The notes beneath the pieces were generated by a model. The model was not told the origin of the DNA and did no database searches. It was given only the letters and a program-made list of their open reading frames with translations. From NCBI GenBank assembly GCA_963665975.1, contig OY762508.1, forward strand, positions 2,914,001 through 2,978,000: a stretch of DNA of 64,000 bases, read 5' to 3'. A program made the translations under genes and the position numbers. The DNA is from G963665975 sp963665975. GTDB taxonomy: Bacteria > Bacteroidota > Rhodothermia > Rhodothermales > Bin80. This document shows, in pieces, positions 1 through 8,895 of the stretch. Every line of letters starts with the position of its first letter. The first letter of the stretch is position 1.

Positions 1-2072
1 CGGTTGCCCCCCAGGAATTGGTCAAGATCGCGCAGCACTGCATCATGCAGATCGTGAGCATCTTCGTGGCGATGACGGCATATCGATGCGAGCAATCGAT
101 CGAACCCGTATTCTTCTCCAGACTCGTCGCGACTTTCCACAACTCCGTCTGTATAGAAGACGAAGATGTCTCCCTGTCCGAGGGAGACGTGTTCGATTTC
201 CAGCGTTTCCCGGAAGAGCACTCCGCTATCCAATCCCAATCCCAGACCCCTTGATCGCAGAAACCGTGCGTTTCCGCTAGCGCTTACAGCAGCCGCCGGG
301 CAGTGGCCGGCCCGTGCGAGCGCTATTTCCTTGCGCGCCGGGTCAAAGAGGCCGTAGATGACCGATATGAAGGTATTTCTTTCCAGTAGCACGGAGATCG
401 CACGGTTTGCGTGCGTCAGAAATTCCGCCGGCTGCGCAGCCAAGTGTGTTACGGATTGGAAAATGCCTTGCATTTCGGCCATGTAGAACGCTGCAGATGT
501 CCCCTTACCCGATACGTCGGCGACGATAAATGCCAGGCGGCCGTCGTCCAGTTTGACAAAGTCGTAGTAATCGCCCCCTACTTCCTGGGCAGGTACGCTG
601 GAGGCCGCCAGGGACAGGCCGCCAATACTTGGCAAATTCTGGGGTAGCAGCTTACCCTGTACTTGCCTGGCAATGGCCAACTCCTGGGAAAGGCGTTCCC
701 GTTCGACCTGCTCCTCGAACAGCCGGGCATTTTCGAGGGCCAATGCAGCCTGGGCGGCAAATACGGTAATGGTTTCCACGTCGTCCTGCTGAAACCCATT
801 GGGCACGTTACTCGCCACGAAAAGCCCTCCTAGGACCTTGCTGCGCGCAATGAGAGGAATCACGACCAGGCTGGCGACGCCGTCGCCAGAAGCGGTGGAC
901 ACACGCCGATCCCGCATCGCTTGGTCAAGCACCAGGCGTTTCCCGGTCAAGCGAACTTCGCGAAACAGCGCAGCGGTGTCGACGCGCTCGGTAACGAGCG
1001 ATTGCTCAATGTTGTGCGTAGCCAGCACTCGCGGCGCAAGAGATCCGGTCTCCGGGTCTGCTATGGCCAGCCAGGCAGCGGTCGCCGATCCGGCTCTAAC
1101 AGGCGACTCCGTAATGGTAGATGCCAGTTTGTCGAGGTCGAAGACCTGGTTTACCAGGTCTGTGAGCGAGTGCATCACGGCCATTTCGTCGGCGCGACGC
1201 TGGTAATCGCTCGTGGTGGGCAAATGGAATACGAGCGACAGTATCACAGCTATGCAGTAGACCACGCCGAATACCCCTGCGAGCAGCATGAACGTGCTTA
1301 GCGCGGCGCTGTAGGTATGCAGATAGTCCGACTGCACCGGGAGCAGGCCCACCGGGTCCTGGGTCCCGGGTAACTCTACACCCTGCCCTAACCATACGAC
1401 CAATCTCAAAAACAATAGCAGCAATACGGAAAAGCCGATCGCTTTCATCTTCCTTCTGAACGACAGGCGGACGATCCACGAAATGCTCAGTACATTGACG
1501 GCAATGCACAATGTGGCAGGCACAAGGCCTGCCACCCAATACGCGGAGGGATTGTACGTCTCCGTATTACCCATGGAGTCAACGACCCCGAGGGCGGCCG
1601 CCAGCGTCATACTCGCCAGCATCAGATTCCAGTTGCGGATGCTCTTCTTCGTGCGCCTGAGTAACACCAGGTCACGGAAAAACAGTAACAGGACAAAGTA
1701 GAAGACTGCCTGCAAGCCGGAAAGGAGAAAGCCCTTCAGGATCGTGGAAATTGACAGCGGTCTGCCTTCGTGAAATCCGCCCGGAATCAGGTACAGCACC
1801 GCGAAGGCCAGGCCAAAACAGACCGCTCCGACCGCGAGAACATTCCAGAACGCTTTCTCGGGCGTTGCCCGCTGGTCTTTGAGCACATCTGCGAGCAACA
1901 ACCACAGCGCTCCGTAGCAGATCAGAAGACTGAGGTGGTAGGCCAGCTCTATTGGTACGCTCGGGTGGCCAGCCGTCCCCATCACCAACAGATATGCCGT
2001 GCTGGCTATTAGGAGCGTGCAGAACACCAACAGGAGCACAGGACGCTTCACGCGAGCGAATGGACGCGCCAA
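1..2072 (-). CDS. Membrane-bound GAF/PP2C (SpoIIE-type) serine phosphatase, C-terminus cut by window edge
   Basis: The reading frame is open from about 2072 down to base 1, so the C-terminus lies outside the window. Several hydrophobic segments fill roughly the first 290 residues, as in a multi-pass sensor. A GAF-like domain follows (about 300-450, ending in ALENARLFEEQ), then a short coiled-coil linker with ARQVQGKLLP, typical just before RsbU/SpoIIE phosphatase domains. The PP2C core shows the metal-binding EVGGDYYDF, VADVSGKG and YTDGVVE motifs. Members of the family dephosphorylate anti-sigma-factor antagonists in partner-switching pathways; no partner is in view. The start is uncertain: no ATG lies below the upstream in-frame stop near 2132. 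TTG at 2072 sits 4 nt after GGAAGG, while GTG at 2051 would give a cleaner membrane start. It is divergent from the gene at 2352. Confidence 0.88.
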   Translation of the reverse strand, partial: MARPFARVKRPVLLLVFCTLLIASTAYLLVMGTAGHPSVPIELAYHLSLLICYGALWLLLADVLKDQRATPEKAFWNVLAVGAVCFGLAFAVLYLIPGGFHEGRPLSISTILKGFLLSGLQAVFYFVLLLFFRDLVLLRRTKKSIRNWNLMLASMTLAAALGVVDSMGNTETYNPSAYWVAGLVPATLCIAVNVLSISWIVRLSFRRKMKAIGFSVLLLLFLRLVVWLGQGVELPGTQDPVGLLPVQSDYLHTYSAALSTFMLLAGVFGVVYCIAVILSLVFHLPTTSDYQRRADEMAVMHSLTDLVNQVFDLDKLASTITESPVRAGSATAAWLAIADPETGSLAPRVLATHNIEQSLVTERVDTAALFREVRLTGKRLVLDQAMRDRRVSTASGDGVASLVVIPLIARSKVLGGLFVASNVPNGFQQDDVETITVFAAQAALALENARLFEEQVERERLSQELAIARQVQGKLLPQNLPSIGGLSLAASSVPAQEVGGDYYDFVKLDDGRLAFIVADVSGKGTSAAFYMAEMQGIFQSVTHLAAQPAEFLTHANRAISVLLERNTFISVIYGLFDPARKEIALARAGHCPAAAVSASGNARFLRSRGLGLGLDSGVLFRETLEIEHVSLGQGDIFVFYTDGVVESRDESGEEYGFDRLLASICRHRHEDAHDLHDAVLRDLDQFLGGN

Positions 2073-2351
2073 TACACCTTCCAATTGTAACCGGGCCAAC
2101 GGCTCGACCGATAATGGAGATCGTAACTTCTAAGATAATGGTACTGGCTATCCGCGGTAATTGTTACAAGATCCTTGCATCACCACCACGATGTGCAGTG
2201 CCGTATCTTATTCGTCGGTGCGCGGTGCGAGTGCTCTATGGTCCTCCCGGCTCGCGCATGGGCAACATTAGCGTTATGTCTTCCGTAGAGGCCTTTAAAT
2301 GACCTTCACTGTCGGGTACGCCAGGTCCGTGAATCTCCCCATGTAGCCACC

Positions 2352-4118
2352 ATGAATAAGCGTCTTCTCGTACGCATTCAGGTCTTATTGCTCTCGGTAT
2401 TGGTGATTTGGGTCCTGGTTCGTGTGATCAGTGGGCCAGTACCGCCACCAGGATTGGTGGTACTCAATGATTTACGTGTCAGGAACCTGGCTCATGCAGC
2501 CTTTGCGTTGGACACAGAGGCGCAGGTAGCAGTGCAGGCGCGCGGCTCGGTGGTAGCAGATGCGCCGTACGCGCTGGCCACACGCGCCTGGATTGTACGG
2601 CGCGACGACCACGAAGTCGTCTGGCAGATGCAGGCCGATTCCGTGGAGCACATCCGCGGGACGCTGGTCAAGGCGCCCAGCGACACATTTTACCTGGCGG
2701 CGGGAGCCTATGATGTCTGGTTCTCCTCATTTGGACCGCAGTCATTCCGGTATGGCAAGTGGCGCCAGGATGCGAAGCGTTGGCTGTTTGCGCTGAACGT
2801 AGTCGATGGCGTCTACGGCGCGCGGCGGCTGGAAGACGATGTGGAGGAGTCTTTTGAGCACGATGGCCTGGTTTGGAGAGCTGCCCCGCTGCGCAACGAC
2901 ACGGAGCGCTGGTATTTGTTTGAAGTCAAGCATTCCACGGATTTGAATGTGTATGCGGTTGGAGAAATTGGTGAGGATCAAGACGGGGATCTGATGGACT
3001 ATTCGTGGATCGAAGATGCTGTCAACGGCACGATGGTATGGCAGCTTTCGATGGATAATTCGGAGCCGGCGGGAGGTATCCCGGGAAACAGAAAATTCTT
3101 TGGCGATATTACGTTAGGGTCGGGCATTTACCGCGCGGGCGCCAGGACCGATGGCGATCACGGGTATCGCGCGTGGCGTTACAGTCCGCCCGACGATCCG
3201 ACCTCATGGGGAGTCACTCTGCGGAGTGCGGATCCGGCCGCCATCAGTGAATTCGACCCTTGGGGTTCGCGACGGCCGCTTATCAGCTTTGCCGGTGTTG
3301 GAGACGATGCTGCACTGCTGAAGCGATTTCAGGTTACCAGGCGTACGCCCATTGTAATCTATGCGGTCGGAGAAATGACGGGACGAGGCGACGAATGGGA
3401 CTATGGAGAATTATTTGAGGATGGGCCTGCTCGCAGGCAGAGTGTATGGAAGATGAGCTGGGATGGGTCCGTCCATGCCGGCGGCAGTTCGAAGAACCGC
3501 ATGGAAACAGTCTTCTTGATGCTTGAACCCGGCATATACTCCTTACGATATGAGACAGACGGATCCCATTCTCCGGATGACTGGAACGCGGATCCCCCGG
3601 ATTATCCTGAGCGCTGGGGAGTTACGTTGTTTCCGATGACGGACTCGCTGGCAACCGGATCTGTCCGGCTACTCGAGGATGTCGCAGACGAGAGGGTGAA
3701 CAATGCGTCGGGTATGCCAACTACGGTTGTGGACGCGGGTGACGCCATCGTGAACTGGACGGGCCTGAGAGGTGGCGTTGAGGAGCGCTACGCGTTTTCG
3801 CTCAAGGAATCCGGTCAATTGCATATTGTGGCTCTTGGCGAAATGTCTTCCAGTCGGCGGTACGATTACGGTTGGATCACCCGCATCGATTCAGGAGAAA
3901 CGATCTGGGACATGACAACGGACAACACGGTTCATGCGGGGGGAAGCCTAGCTAATCGACGTTTTGACGGAGTGGTTGATTTTGATGCAGGCACCTACAT
4001 GGTTCACTTTAGGACCGACGGGGAGCATCACTTTGGAGATTTCGATGCAGGTGCCCCCGATCGCCCCATGGAGTGGGGGATCAGCATTCAGTACACCGAT
4101 TCTGATGGCGCCGAGTAG
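2352..4118 (+). CDS. Membrane-anchored repeat protein of unknown function
   Basis: I do not recognise this family. A basic start (MNKRLLVR) and one hydrophobic segment (about residues 7-27) suggest a signal anchor with a large extracytoplasmic part. That part contains at least three copies of a roughly 95-residue unit, near residues 198-291, 333-428 and 490-582. Each runs YAVGE or ALGE, an acidic DY.W or DYG element, VW or IWDM, an AGG...NR turn, a GxY strand, TDG.H and finally a WGVT or WGIS strand. A more divergent copy may occupy about 50-130, which has YALATRAWIV and VVWQMQ at the matching places. The pattern fits tandem beta-sandwich domains. No catalytic motif is evident. It is divergent from the SpoIIE-type phosphatase and about 40 bp upstream of prmA, which may be read with it. 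Confidence 0.85.
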   Translation: MNKRLLVRIQVLLLSVLVIWVLVRVISGPVPPPGLVVLNDLRVRNLAHAAFALDTEAQVAVQARGSVVADAPYALATRAWIVRRDDHEVVWQMQADSVEHIRGTLVKAPSDTFYLAAGAYDVWFSSFGPQSFRYGKWRQDAKRWLFALNVVDGVYGARRLEDDVEESFEHDGLVWRAAPLRNDTERWYLFEVKHSTDLNVYAVGEIGEDQDGDLMDYSWIEDAVNGTMVWQLSMDNSEPAGGIPGNRKFFGDITLGSGIYRAGARTDGDHGYRAWRYSPPDDPTSWGVTLRSADPAAISEFDPWGSRRPLISFAGVGDDAALLKRFQVTRRTPIVIYAVGEMTGRGDEWDYGELFEDGPARRQSVWKMSWDGSVHAGGSSKNRMETVFLMLEPGIYSLRYETDGSHSPDDWNADPPDYPERWGVTLFPMTDSLATGSVRLLEDVADERVNNASGMPTTVVDAGDAIVNWTGLRGGVEERYAFSLKESGQLHIVALGEMSSSRRYDYGWITRIDSGETIWDMTTDNTVHAGGSLANRRFDGVVDFDAGTYMVHFRTDGEHHFGDFDAGAPDRPMEWGISIQYTDSDGAE

Positions 4119-4159
4119 GAAATACATGGCGCGTGGGGGATTATTGATGCAAACCGGGT

Positions 4160-5029
4160 ATGGATACCGTAGCGTTCCATATGTCTGTAGGGGCCCCCTT
4201 GGAGGAGATCGTGGTTGCTGAACTCTCGGAGTTGGGATTCACGGCGTTTAGCGTGGATGCCAGCGCCGTGAGCGCGTTCATTTCGGCTGAGCGCTGGAAC
4301 AGTCCGGACTTTCAGCGCGCACTTGCCCGTTGGAAACAGCTGGGGCGTTGTTTGGGTGCTCCGACGGTCGAGGCTCTGGAAACTCAGGATTATGCAGGTT
4401 TAAGCAGGCAGGGCTTCCAGCCATTGCACATCGAGTGCTTTCTGATACGACCCAAGTGGAGCGCAGTCCCGCCTGGCGATGCAGACCAGATTGTTTTGAC
4501 CATTGATCCCCGGATGAGCTTCGGAACGGGTCATCATGCTTCGACACGTCTTGCACTCCGCCTTCTGTCCCGATTGGCGCAGCGTGGAGCGCATGTGCTG
4601 GATATCGGTACGGGCACGGGGATTCTGGCAATCGCCGCCGCAAAGCTCGGGGCATCGCATGTATGGGCAATCGACACGGACCCGCAGGCGGTGAAGGAGG
4701 CGGAAGAGAATGTTCGCGATAATGGCGTGGCCGGGCAGATCACACTACTTTTGGGATCATTGGAAGCCATCCAGACACGTGACTTTGATCTGGTGATTGC
4801 GAATATCGAGCTCTCCCGGTTGGGCGCACTGCTTCCAAGCCTCGTCGCGTATGCAAGGGAAGGGGCAGGGATTCTCCTTTCTGGCATTCGAACGAGTGAA
4901 CGACACTCCATGCTCGCAATGGTCCGGCAGTTCTCGATGGTCCCTGTCGAAGAGGCATCAGAGGAATCCTGGTGGGCGGTTGCACTTGCGCCAGAGGGAA
5001 CGCAGGTCGATTGGATTCCTGCGCAGTAA
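4160..5029 (+). CDS. prmA: Ribosomal protein L11 methyltransferase
   Basis: PrmA transfers methyl groups from S-adenosylmethionine to ribosomal protein L11 in the cytoplasm. The 289-residue product has the family's usual length. An N-terminal substrate-recognition part (about 1-110) leads into a Rossmann methyltransferase fold with PRMSFGTGHH, the SAM-binding loop DIGTGTGILA and the acidic AIDTDPQAV. The usual NILA-type motif IV is replaced by ANIELSRL, which is slightly atypical but in the right place. ATG at 4160 is used because the following residues match the family's N-terminus (VSVGAP..EEIVVAEL-like). The gene opens a same-strand run with the Ppx-like gene 9 bp downstream. Confidence 0.9.
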   Translation: MDTVAFHMSVGAPLEEIVVAELSELGFTAFSVDASAVSAFISAERWNSPDFQRALARWKQLGRCLGAPTVEALETQDYAGLSRQGFQPLHIECFLIRPKWSAVPPGDADQIVLTIDPRMSFGTGHHASTRLALRLLSRLAQRGAHVLDIGTGTGILAIAAAKLGASHVWAIDTDPQAVKEAEENVRDNGVAGQITLLLGSLEAIQTRDFDLVIANIELSRLGALLPSLVAYAREGAGILLSGIRTSERHSMLAMVRQFSMVPVEEASEESWWAVALAPEGTQVDWIPAQ

Positions 5030-5038
5030 GAATGTGTT

Positions 5039-5962
5039 ATGCGTTTTGCAGTGATTGACGTTGGGACGAATACGGCGCAACTACTTATTGCCGACATGGG
5101 AAGTGACGGGTGTCTCGTCCCGATATTGGACGAACGACGGTTCGTGCGCCTCGGCGAGGGGGTGGATGCTACTCGCAGGTTGCGAGAAGTGGCCTACAAG
5201 CGGCTTCGCGCAGTACTCCAGGAGTACTGCGCATTGATTCAGGATCGGCGTGTAGAGCACGTGACAATAGCAGGCACAAGTGCGTCTCGTGACCTGCGGA
5301 ATCGCGAAGATCTTGTGGCCTGGGTGCGCCGGGAAACGGGATTCTCTTATGACATCCTTTCTGGCGAGGATGAGGCCACCTGGAGTTTCCGGGGAGCGCT
5401 TACGGCAACCGACAATCTGTCTGGTCCGTGCATTGCGGTTGACATCGGTGGCGGCTCAACCGAATTCGCTATGGGCGATGCAAGTGGCGTCATATCGGGT
5501 CGAGTCAGTATTGACGTAGGATCCCTGCGAATCACGGAGCGCTTTCTTGGCGCGCAGCCACCAAGACCGGAGCAGATAGCGGAAGCTGAAGGGTTCCTTG
5601 CTCGCATGCTCGAATCCGTTGAGGTTGATCGTCGTGCCCCGCTTCTGAGTGCGTGTGACACACCAGTGATTTTACTCCTGTTGCATACAAGTGCGGCGTC
5701 CTGGGATGCGCTCGCGCCGGCAATGTGCAGGCTGTCCTACGGTGATGTAGACCGGTGGTGCGAGCGGCTACTCGCCATGGCGTACGAAGACGTGTTGGCG
5801 CTCCGCCCTCCCCTTCTTGCCGGACGCGCGGATGTGTTCCCGGCGGCAGTGCTGATCTTCCGCGCGGTGCTACGAGAGCTTGCGTGCACGGACTGTCTTG
5901 TCAGCCCACGCGGCTTGCGTCACGGCCTGGTGCTGCGCGCTGCGCGAGCGCTGCAAATATAG
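5039..5962 (+). CDS. Ppx/GppA-family phosphatase (exopolyphosphatase-like)
   Basis: This is an actin/hsp70-fold phosphatase that would act on polyphosphate or pppGpp. The sequence shows DVGTNTAQLLIAD (phosphate 1), TSASRDLRN, GEDEATWSFRGAL and the second nucleotide-binding loop VDIGGGSTEFAMG. At 307 residues it is the short form, without the C-terminal HD extension of Escherichia coli Ppx. In FCB bacteria this short form often stands alone. Which substrate it prefers cannot be read from the sequence, so I leave the symbol blank. It lies 9 bp after prmA and about 100 bp before mrp. Confidence 0.88.
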   Translation: MRFAVIDVGTNTAQLLIADMGSDGCLVPILDERRFVRLGEGVDATRRLREVAYKRLRAVLQEYCALIQDRRVEHVTIAGTSASRDLRNREDLVAWVRRETGFSYDILSGEDEATWSFRGALTATDNLSGPCIAVDIGGGSTEFAMGDASGVISGRVSIDVGSLRITERFLGAQPPRPEQIAEAEGFLARMLESVEVDRRAPLLSACDTPVILLLLHTSAASWDALAPAMCRLSYGDVDRWCERLLAMAYEDVLALRPPLLAGRADVFPAAVLIFRAVLRELACTDCLVSPRGLRHGLVLRAARALQI

Positions 5963-6061
5963 CACGCAGGAAAGGTCCCGAGAGGACTTGGCGCGACGGT
6001 TCCCGGAACAACGCGAACGTGATCGAGTGTCTGTGGCCCCCTTTAACAGAGGCGTTCTCTT

Positions 6062-7138
6062 ATGACGCGCAAAGAGGTGATGCGGGCGCTCAGCGTTGTT
6101 GTGGACCCAAAGCGTGGGCGTGACATTGCACGATTAGGCCAGGTGCAGGACCTCGAGGTGCACGGAAAGGAAGTCTCTTTTACGGTGCGTGTTGAAGATC
6201 CGCGAACGCCGTTTGCCCGGCAAGTCAAGGAGCTCTGTAGCCGGGCAATTCGGTCTGCGTTTGGTGAAGATGTTACCGTACAGGTCAAGATAAAGGGAGC
6301 GGCAACGGCTCCGCCGTCACCCGCCCGTCTTGGCGTCCAGCATATGATTGCAGTGGCTTCCGGAAAGGGTGGTGTCGGCAAGAGCACGGTTGCCGCCAAT
6401 CTGGCGGTAGCGTTGGCGCAAGAGGGTTATAAAACCGGTCTCGTTGATGCCGACATTTATGGTCCAAGCGTGCCTACCATGTTCGGCGTCGAACAGGAGA
6501 AGCCGCGTGTAAACAAGCAGCGCAAGATCATCCCGCTGGAGAAGTATGGCGTAAAGCTCCTGTCCATAGGCCTACTTGTAGATGCGGCGCAGGCCGTGAT
6601 CTGGCGGGGTCCCATGGTTTCCAGTGCAGTCAAGCAGTTCTTGAGCGATGCGGAATGGGGAGATCTGGATTATCTGGTTCTGGATCTGCCTCCCGGCACG
6701 GGAGATATACAGCTTACGATTGTGCAGACTGTTTCGCTTACTGGAGCGGTCATCGTGTCGACGCCGCAACGCGTGGCGTTGGCCGATGCGCACAAGGGGG
6801 TGTCCATGTTTCGAAACGTTAATGTCCCCGTGTTGGGCATGATCGAAAACATGGCTTACTTCACGCCTCCTGATATGCCAGACCGGCGGTATTATTTGTT
6901 CGGTCAGGGCGGGGCACGCCGGTTGGCAGAGAATTTGGGAGTTCCACTGCTAGGTGAAATTCCGTTAGAGCAGTGCGTTCGGGAGTCGGGAGATGAGGGG
7001 ACTCCTATCGTGGTTGCTGCTCCCGATAGCAGGTCCGCACGCGCATTCCGCACTACGGCTGCGGACATTGCCGCATTTCTCGAGCGTCGCGGTCAGGAGG
7101 AGTCGAAGGCGCCGCCGATAGAAATCGTATACAAATAG
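6062..7138 (+). CDS. mrp: Mrp/ApbC-type P-loop ATPase, iron-sulfur carrier
   Basis: Mrp/ApbC proteins carry or deliver Fe-S clusters in the cytoplasm. Residues 1-95 form a MIP18/DUF59 domain (MTRKEVMRALSVV..PKRGRDIA). The ParA-like ATPase follows, with the deviant Walker A ASGKGGVGKST near residue 97, VDADIYGPS, and DLPPGTGDIQLT. The CxxC pair used by many Mrp proteins to bridge a cluster is absent: after IENMAYF the sequence reads TPPDMPDRRYYLFG, a form I associate with Bacteroidota Mrp. The next gene encodes a NifU-type scaffold, which supports a role in cluster assembly. Confidence 0.92.
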   Translation: MTRKEVMRALSVVVDPKRGRDIARLGQVQDLEVHGKEVSFTVRVEDPRTPFARQVKELCSRAIRSAFGEDVTVQVKIKGAATAPPSPARLGVQHMIAVASGKGGVGKSTVAANLAVALAQEGYKTGLVDADIYGPSVPTMFGVEQEKPRVNKQRKIIPLEKYGVKLLSIGLLVDAAQAVIWRGPMVSSAVKQFLSDAEWGDLDYLVLDLPPGTGDIQLTIVQTVSLTGAVIVSTPQRVALADAHKGVSMFRNVNVPVLGMIENMAYFTPPDMPDRRYYLFGQGGARRLAENLGVPLLGEIPLEQCVRESGDEGTPIVVAAPDSRSARAFRTTAADIAAFLERRGQEESKAPPIEIVYK

Positions 7139-7236
7139 GCGTTCTGATGGCGAAAGACTACCCGTAGTGGTTGATCTTTTTGCTGCGTCGGGCGTTGCTG
7201 TTTCGAAGTGTGCAAAAGCTGGACCGGATACGTTCT

Positions 7237-7515
7237 ATGCCTACACCCGCATACGACCCCAATACGGATCCGTTTCTCCTGCAGCAAATCGAAGAGGGGT
7301 TGGATTCAATTCGACCGTATCTGCTGGCTGATGGGGGATCTGTCCGCCTGCTTAATATTACTGATGACATGGTCGTCGAATTGGAACTGTTGGGAGCGTG
7401 TGGTTCATGTCCGATGAGTTCGATGACGCTCCGTGCGGGCATTGAGCAGACGCTCAAACACGCGATCCCGCAAATTTCACGTGTGGAAGCGATCAATGCA
7501 TATCCGGCCTACTGA
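7237..7515 (+). CDS. NifU C-terminal-domain protein (Fe-S scaffold)
   Basis: The 92-residue product matches the NifU C-terminal (Nfu) domain: LLQQIEEGLDSIRPYLLADGG, then the cluster-binding CGSCPMSSMTL with its CxxC pair, and a C-terminal EQTLKHAIPQI. Such proteins hold a transient 4Fe-4S cluster shared between two subunits. I choose ATG at 7237. The frame opens earlier, at a TTG (7171), but the extra 22 residues are basic, unlike the family and not preceded by a clear ribosome binding site. It follows mrp by about 100 bp, and together they form a plausible Fe-S delivery pair. Confidence 0.9.
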   Translation: MPTPAYDPNTDPFLLQQIEEGLDSIRPYLLADGGSVRLLNITDDMVVELELLGACGSCPMSSMTLRAGIEQTLKHAIPQISRVEAINAYPAY

Positions 7516-7522
7516 AGCCACC

Positions 7523-8719
7523 TCAGGAATAGGCTGCAGCATGTCGGTGGAGATATTTCCAGGCCAGATAGGCCATAAAGCCGGGGCCGGTCTCCAGAGA
7601 TTTCTCGTTGACGGTAAAGCGCGGTGTATGAAGAGCCCGCTGTTCTGTGTCGTCGCCCACTCCGAGCAGGTATAGGGCTCCGGGAACGTTGCGAAGAAAG
7701 TAGGCAAAGTCTTCGGATGCAAACCAGGGATCCAGGTCAACAGTATTGTCCGGGCCTACATACTCGATGGCTGCTTCCCGGCACAGGGCGGCTGACTCCG
7801 GGTCGTTTACAAGGGCGGGATAACCCAGTCTGATGTCCATTTCCGCTACGGCTCCGTGGGCGAGCGCGGTATGAGTGGCAACGCGCCGAATAAGGTCGTG
7901 GGCGCGGAAGCGCCACGACTCGTCCATGGTCCGGAAGGTACCTTCGACCCGTACCTGGTCGGGTATGACATTGGTCGCGCCGTCGGCATTGACCCTGCCG
8001 AACGATAGAACGGTAGGCACGTCTGGCGCAGCATGGCGACTGACCACGGCCTGGAGCGCCACGATGATATGAGCGGTGGCCAGCACCACGTCATTCGGCA
8101 GTTTGTGCGGCTCCGCCGCATGGCCGCCGCCGCCCTTTACCGTGATGTAGATTTCTTCCGCGGAGGCCATGAACATTCCACGTCGCACCCCGATGGTGCC
8201 TGCAGGAAGCGTCGGCCTGACGTGTTGTGCAAAGGTGGCCTTAGGTGCGGGTGTGTTTAGGATGCCTGCCTCAATCATTGCTTTTGCACCTCCGGGAAGG
8301 CGTTCCTCGCTGGGCTGATACACGAACCGTATCGTGCCCGGCAGCTGGTCACGTATCTGATGCAGGATCATAGCCGTGCCAAGCAGTGAAGACGTATGGG
8401 CATCGTGTCCGCAGGCGTGCATTTTGCCGGGATTACGGGATGCATACTTCAGGCCGGTTGCCTCGGTGATAGGGAGCGCATCCATGTCTGCGCGCAAGAG
8501 CAGGGTAGGGCCTGGCGCAGCTCCCCGCAGGGTTGCAACTACACCGGTTTTTGCCACACCGGTTTCGAAGGGGATGTCCAGGCGGGCCAGTGTCTCGCAG
8601 ACGAGTTGTGCTGTTTCGACTTCCTCGAAAGCCAGTTCCGGGTTGCTGTGAATCAGTCTTCGCAGCCGAATAACGTCCGGGTAGAATTGTTTTGCTAATG
8701 CTCGAATGGTTTCAATCAT
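7523..8719 (-). CDS. M20-family metallo-amidohydrolase (IAA-amino acid hydrolase/carboxypeptidase type)
   Basis: This is a cytoplasmic dinuclear-zinc amidohydrolase that removes acyl groups from amino acids or cleaves small peptides. Visible hallmarks are IRLRRLIHSNPELAFEEVET, LLRADMDALPI, MHACGHDAHTSSLLGTA (zinc-binding Cys/His) and YQPSEERLPGGAKAMI. GGGGHAAEPHKLPNDV marks the lid domain, and DPWFASEDFAYF carries the last metal region. At 398 residues from ATG 8719 it has the normal length. An upstream GTG or TTG would add 60 residues that resemble no M20 protein. It ends 7 bp from the convergent nifU-type gene. The precise substrate is not determinable. Confidence 0.92.
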   Translation of the reverse strand: MIETIRALAKQFYPDVIRLRRLIHSNPELAFEEVETAQLVCETLARLDIPFETGVAKTGVVATLRGAAPGPTLLLRADMDALPITEATGLKYASRNPGKMHACGHDAHTSSLLGTAMILHQIRDQLPGTIRFVYQPSEERLPGGAKAMIEAGILNTPAPKATFAQHVRPTLPAGTIGVRRGMFMASAEEIYITVKGGGGHAAEPHKLPNDVVLATAHIIVALQAVVSRHAAPDVPTVLSFGRVNADGATNVIPDQVRVEGTFRTMDESWRFRAHDLIRRVATHTALAHGAVAEMDIRLGYPALVNDPESAALCREAAIEYVGPDNTVDLDPWFASEDFAYFLRNVPGALYLLGVGDDTEQRALHTPRFTVNEKSLETGPGFMAYLAWKYLHRHAAAYS

Positions 8720-8895
8720 GGAAACTGCAAGATCTACGGCGTGTTGGGAGAAGTGGCTTCCGCGTTTATACGTGGCGGGACTATGGCCGCAGCCTTGATC
8801 GGCATGCAAGAACGGCCGGCTTCTGATTCTGAGGCAATGCCTGGGTTCTCCCCGGAATCTTCTCTGCCGCTGGGCGATGCCCGGCGGTACGATTG

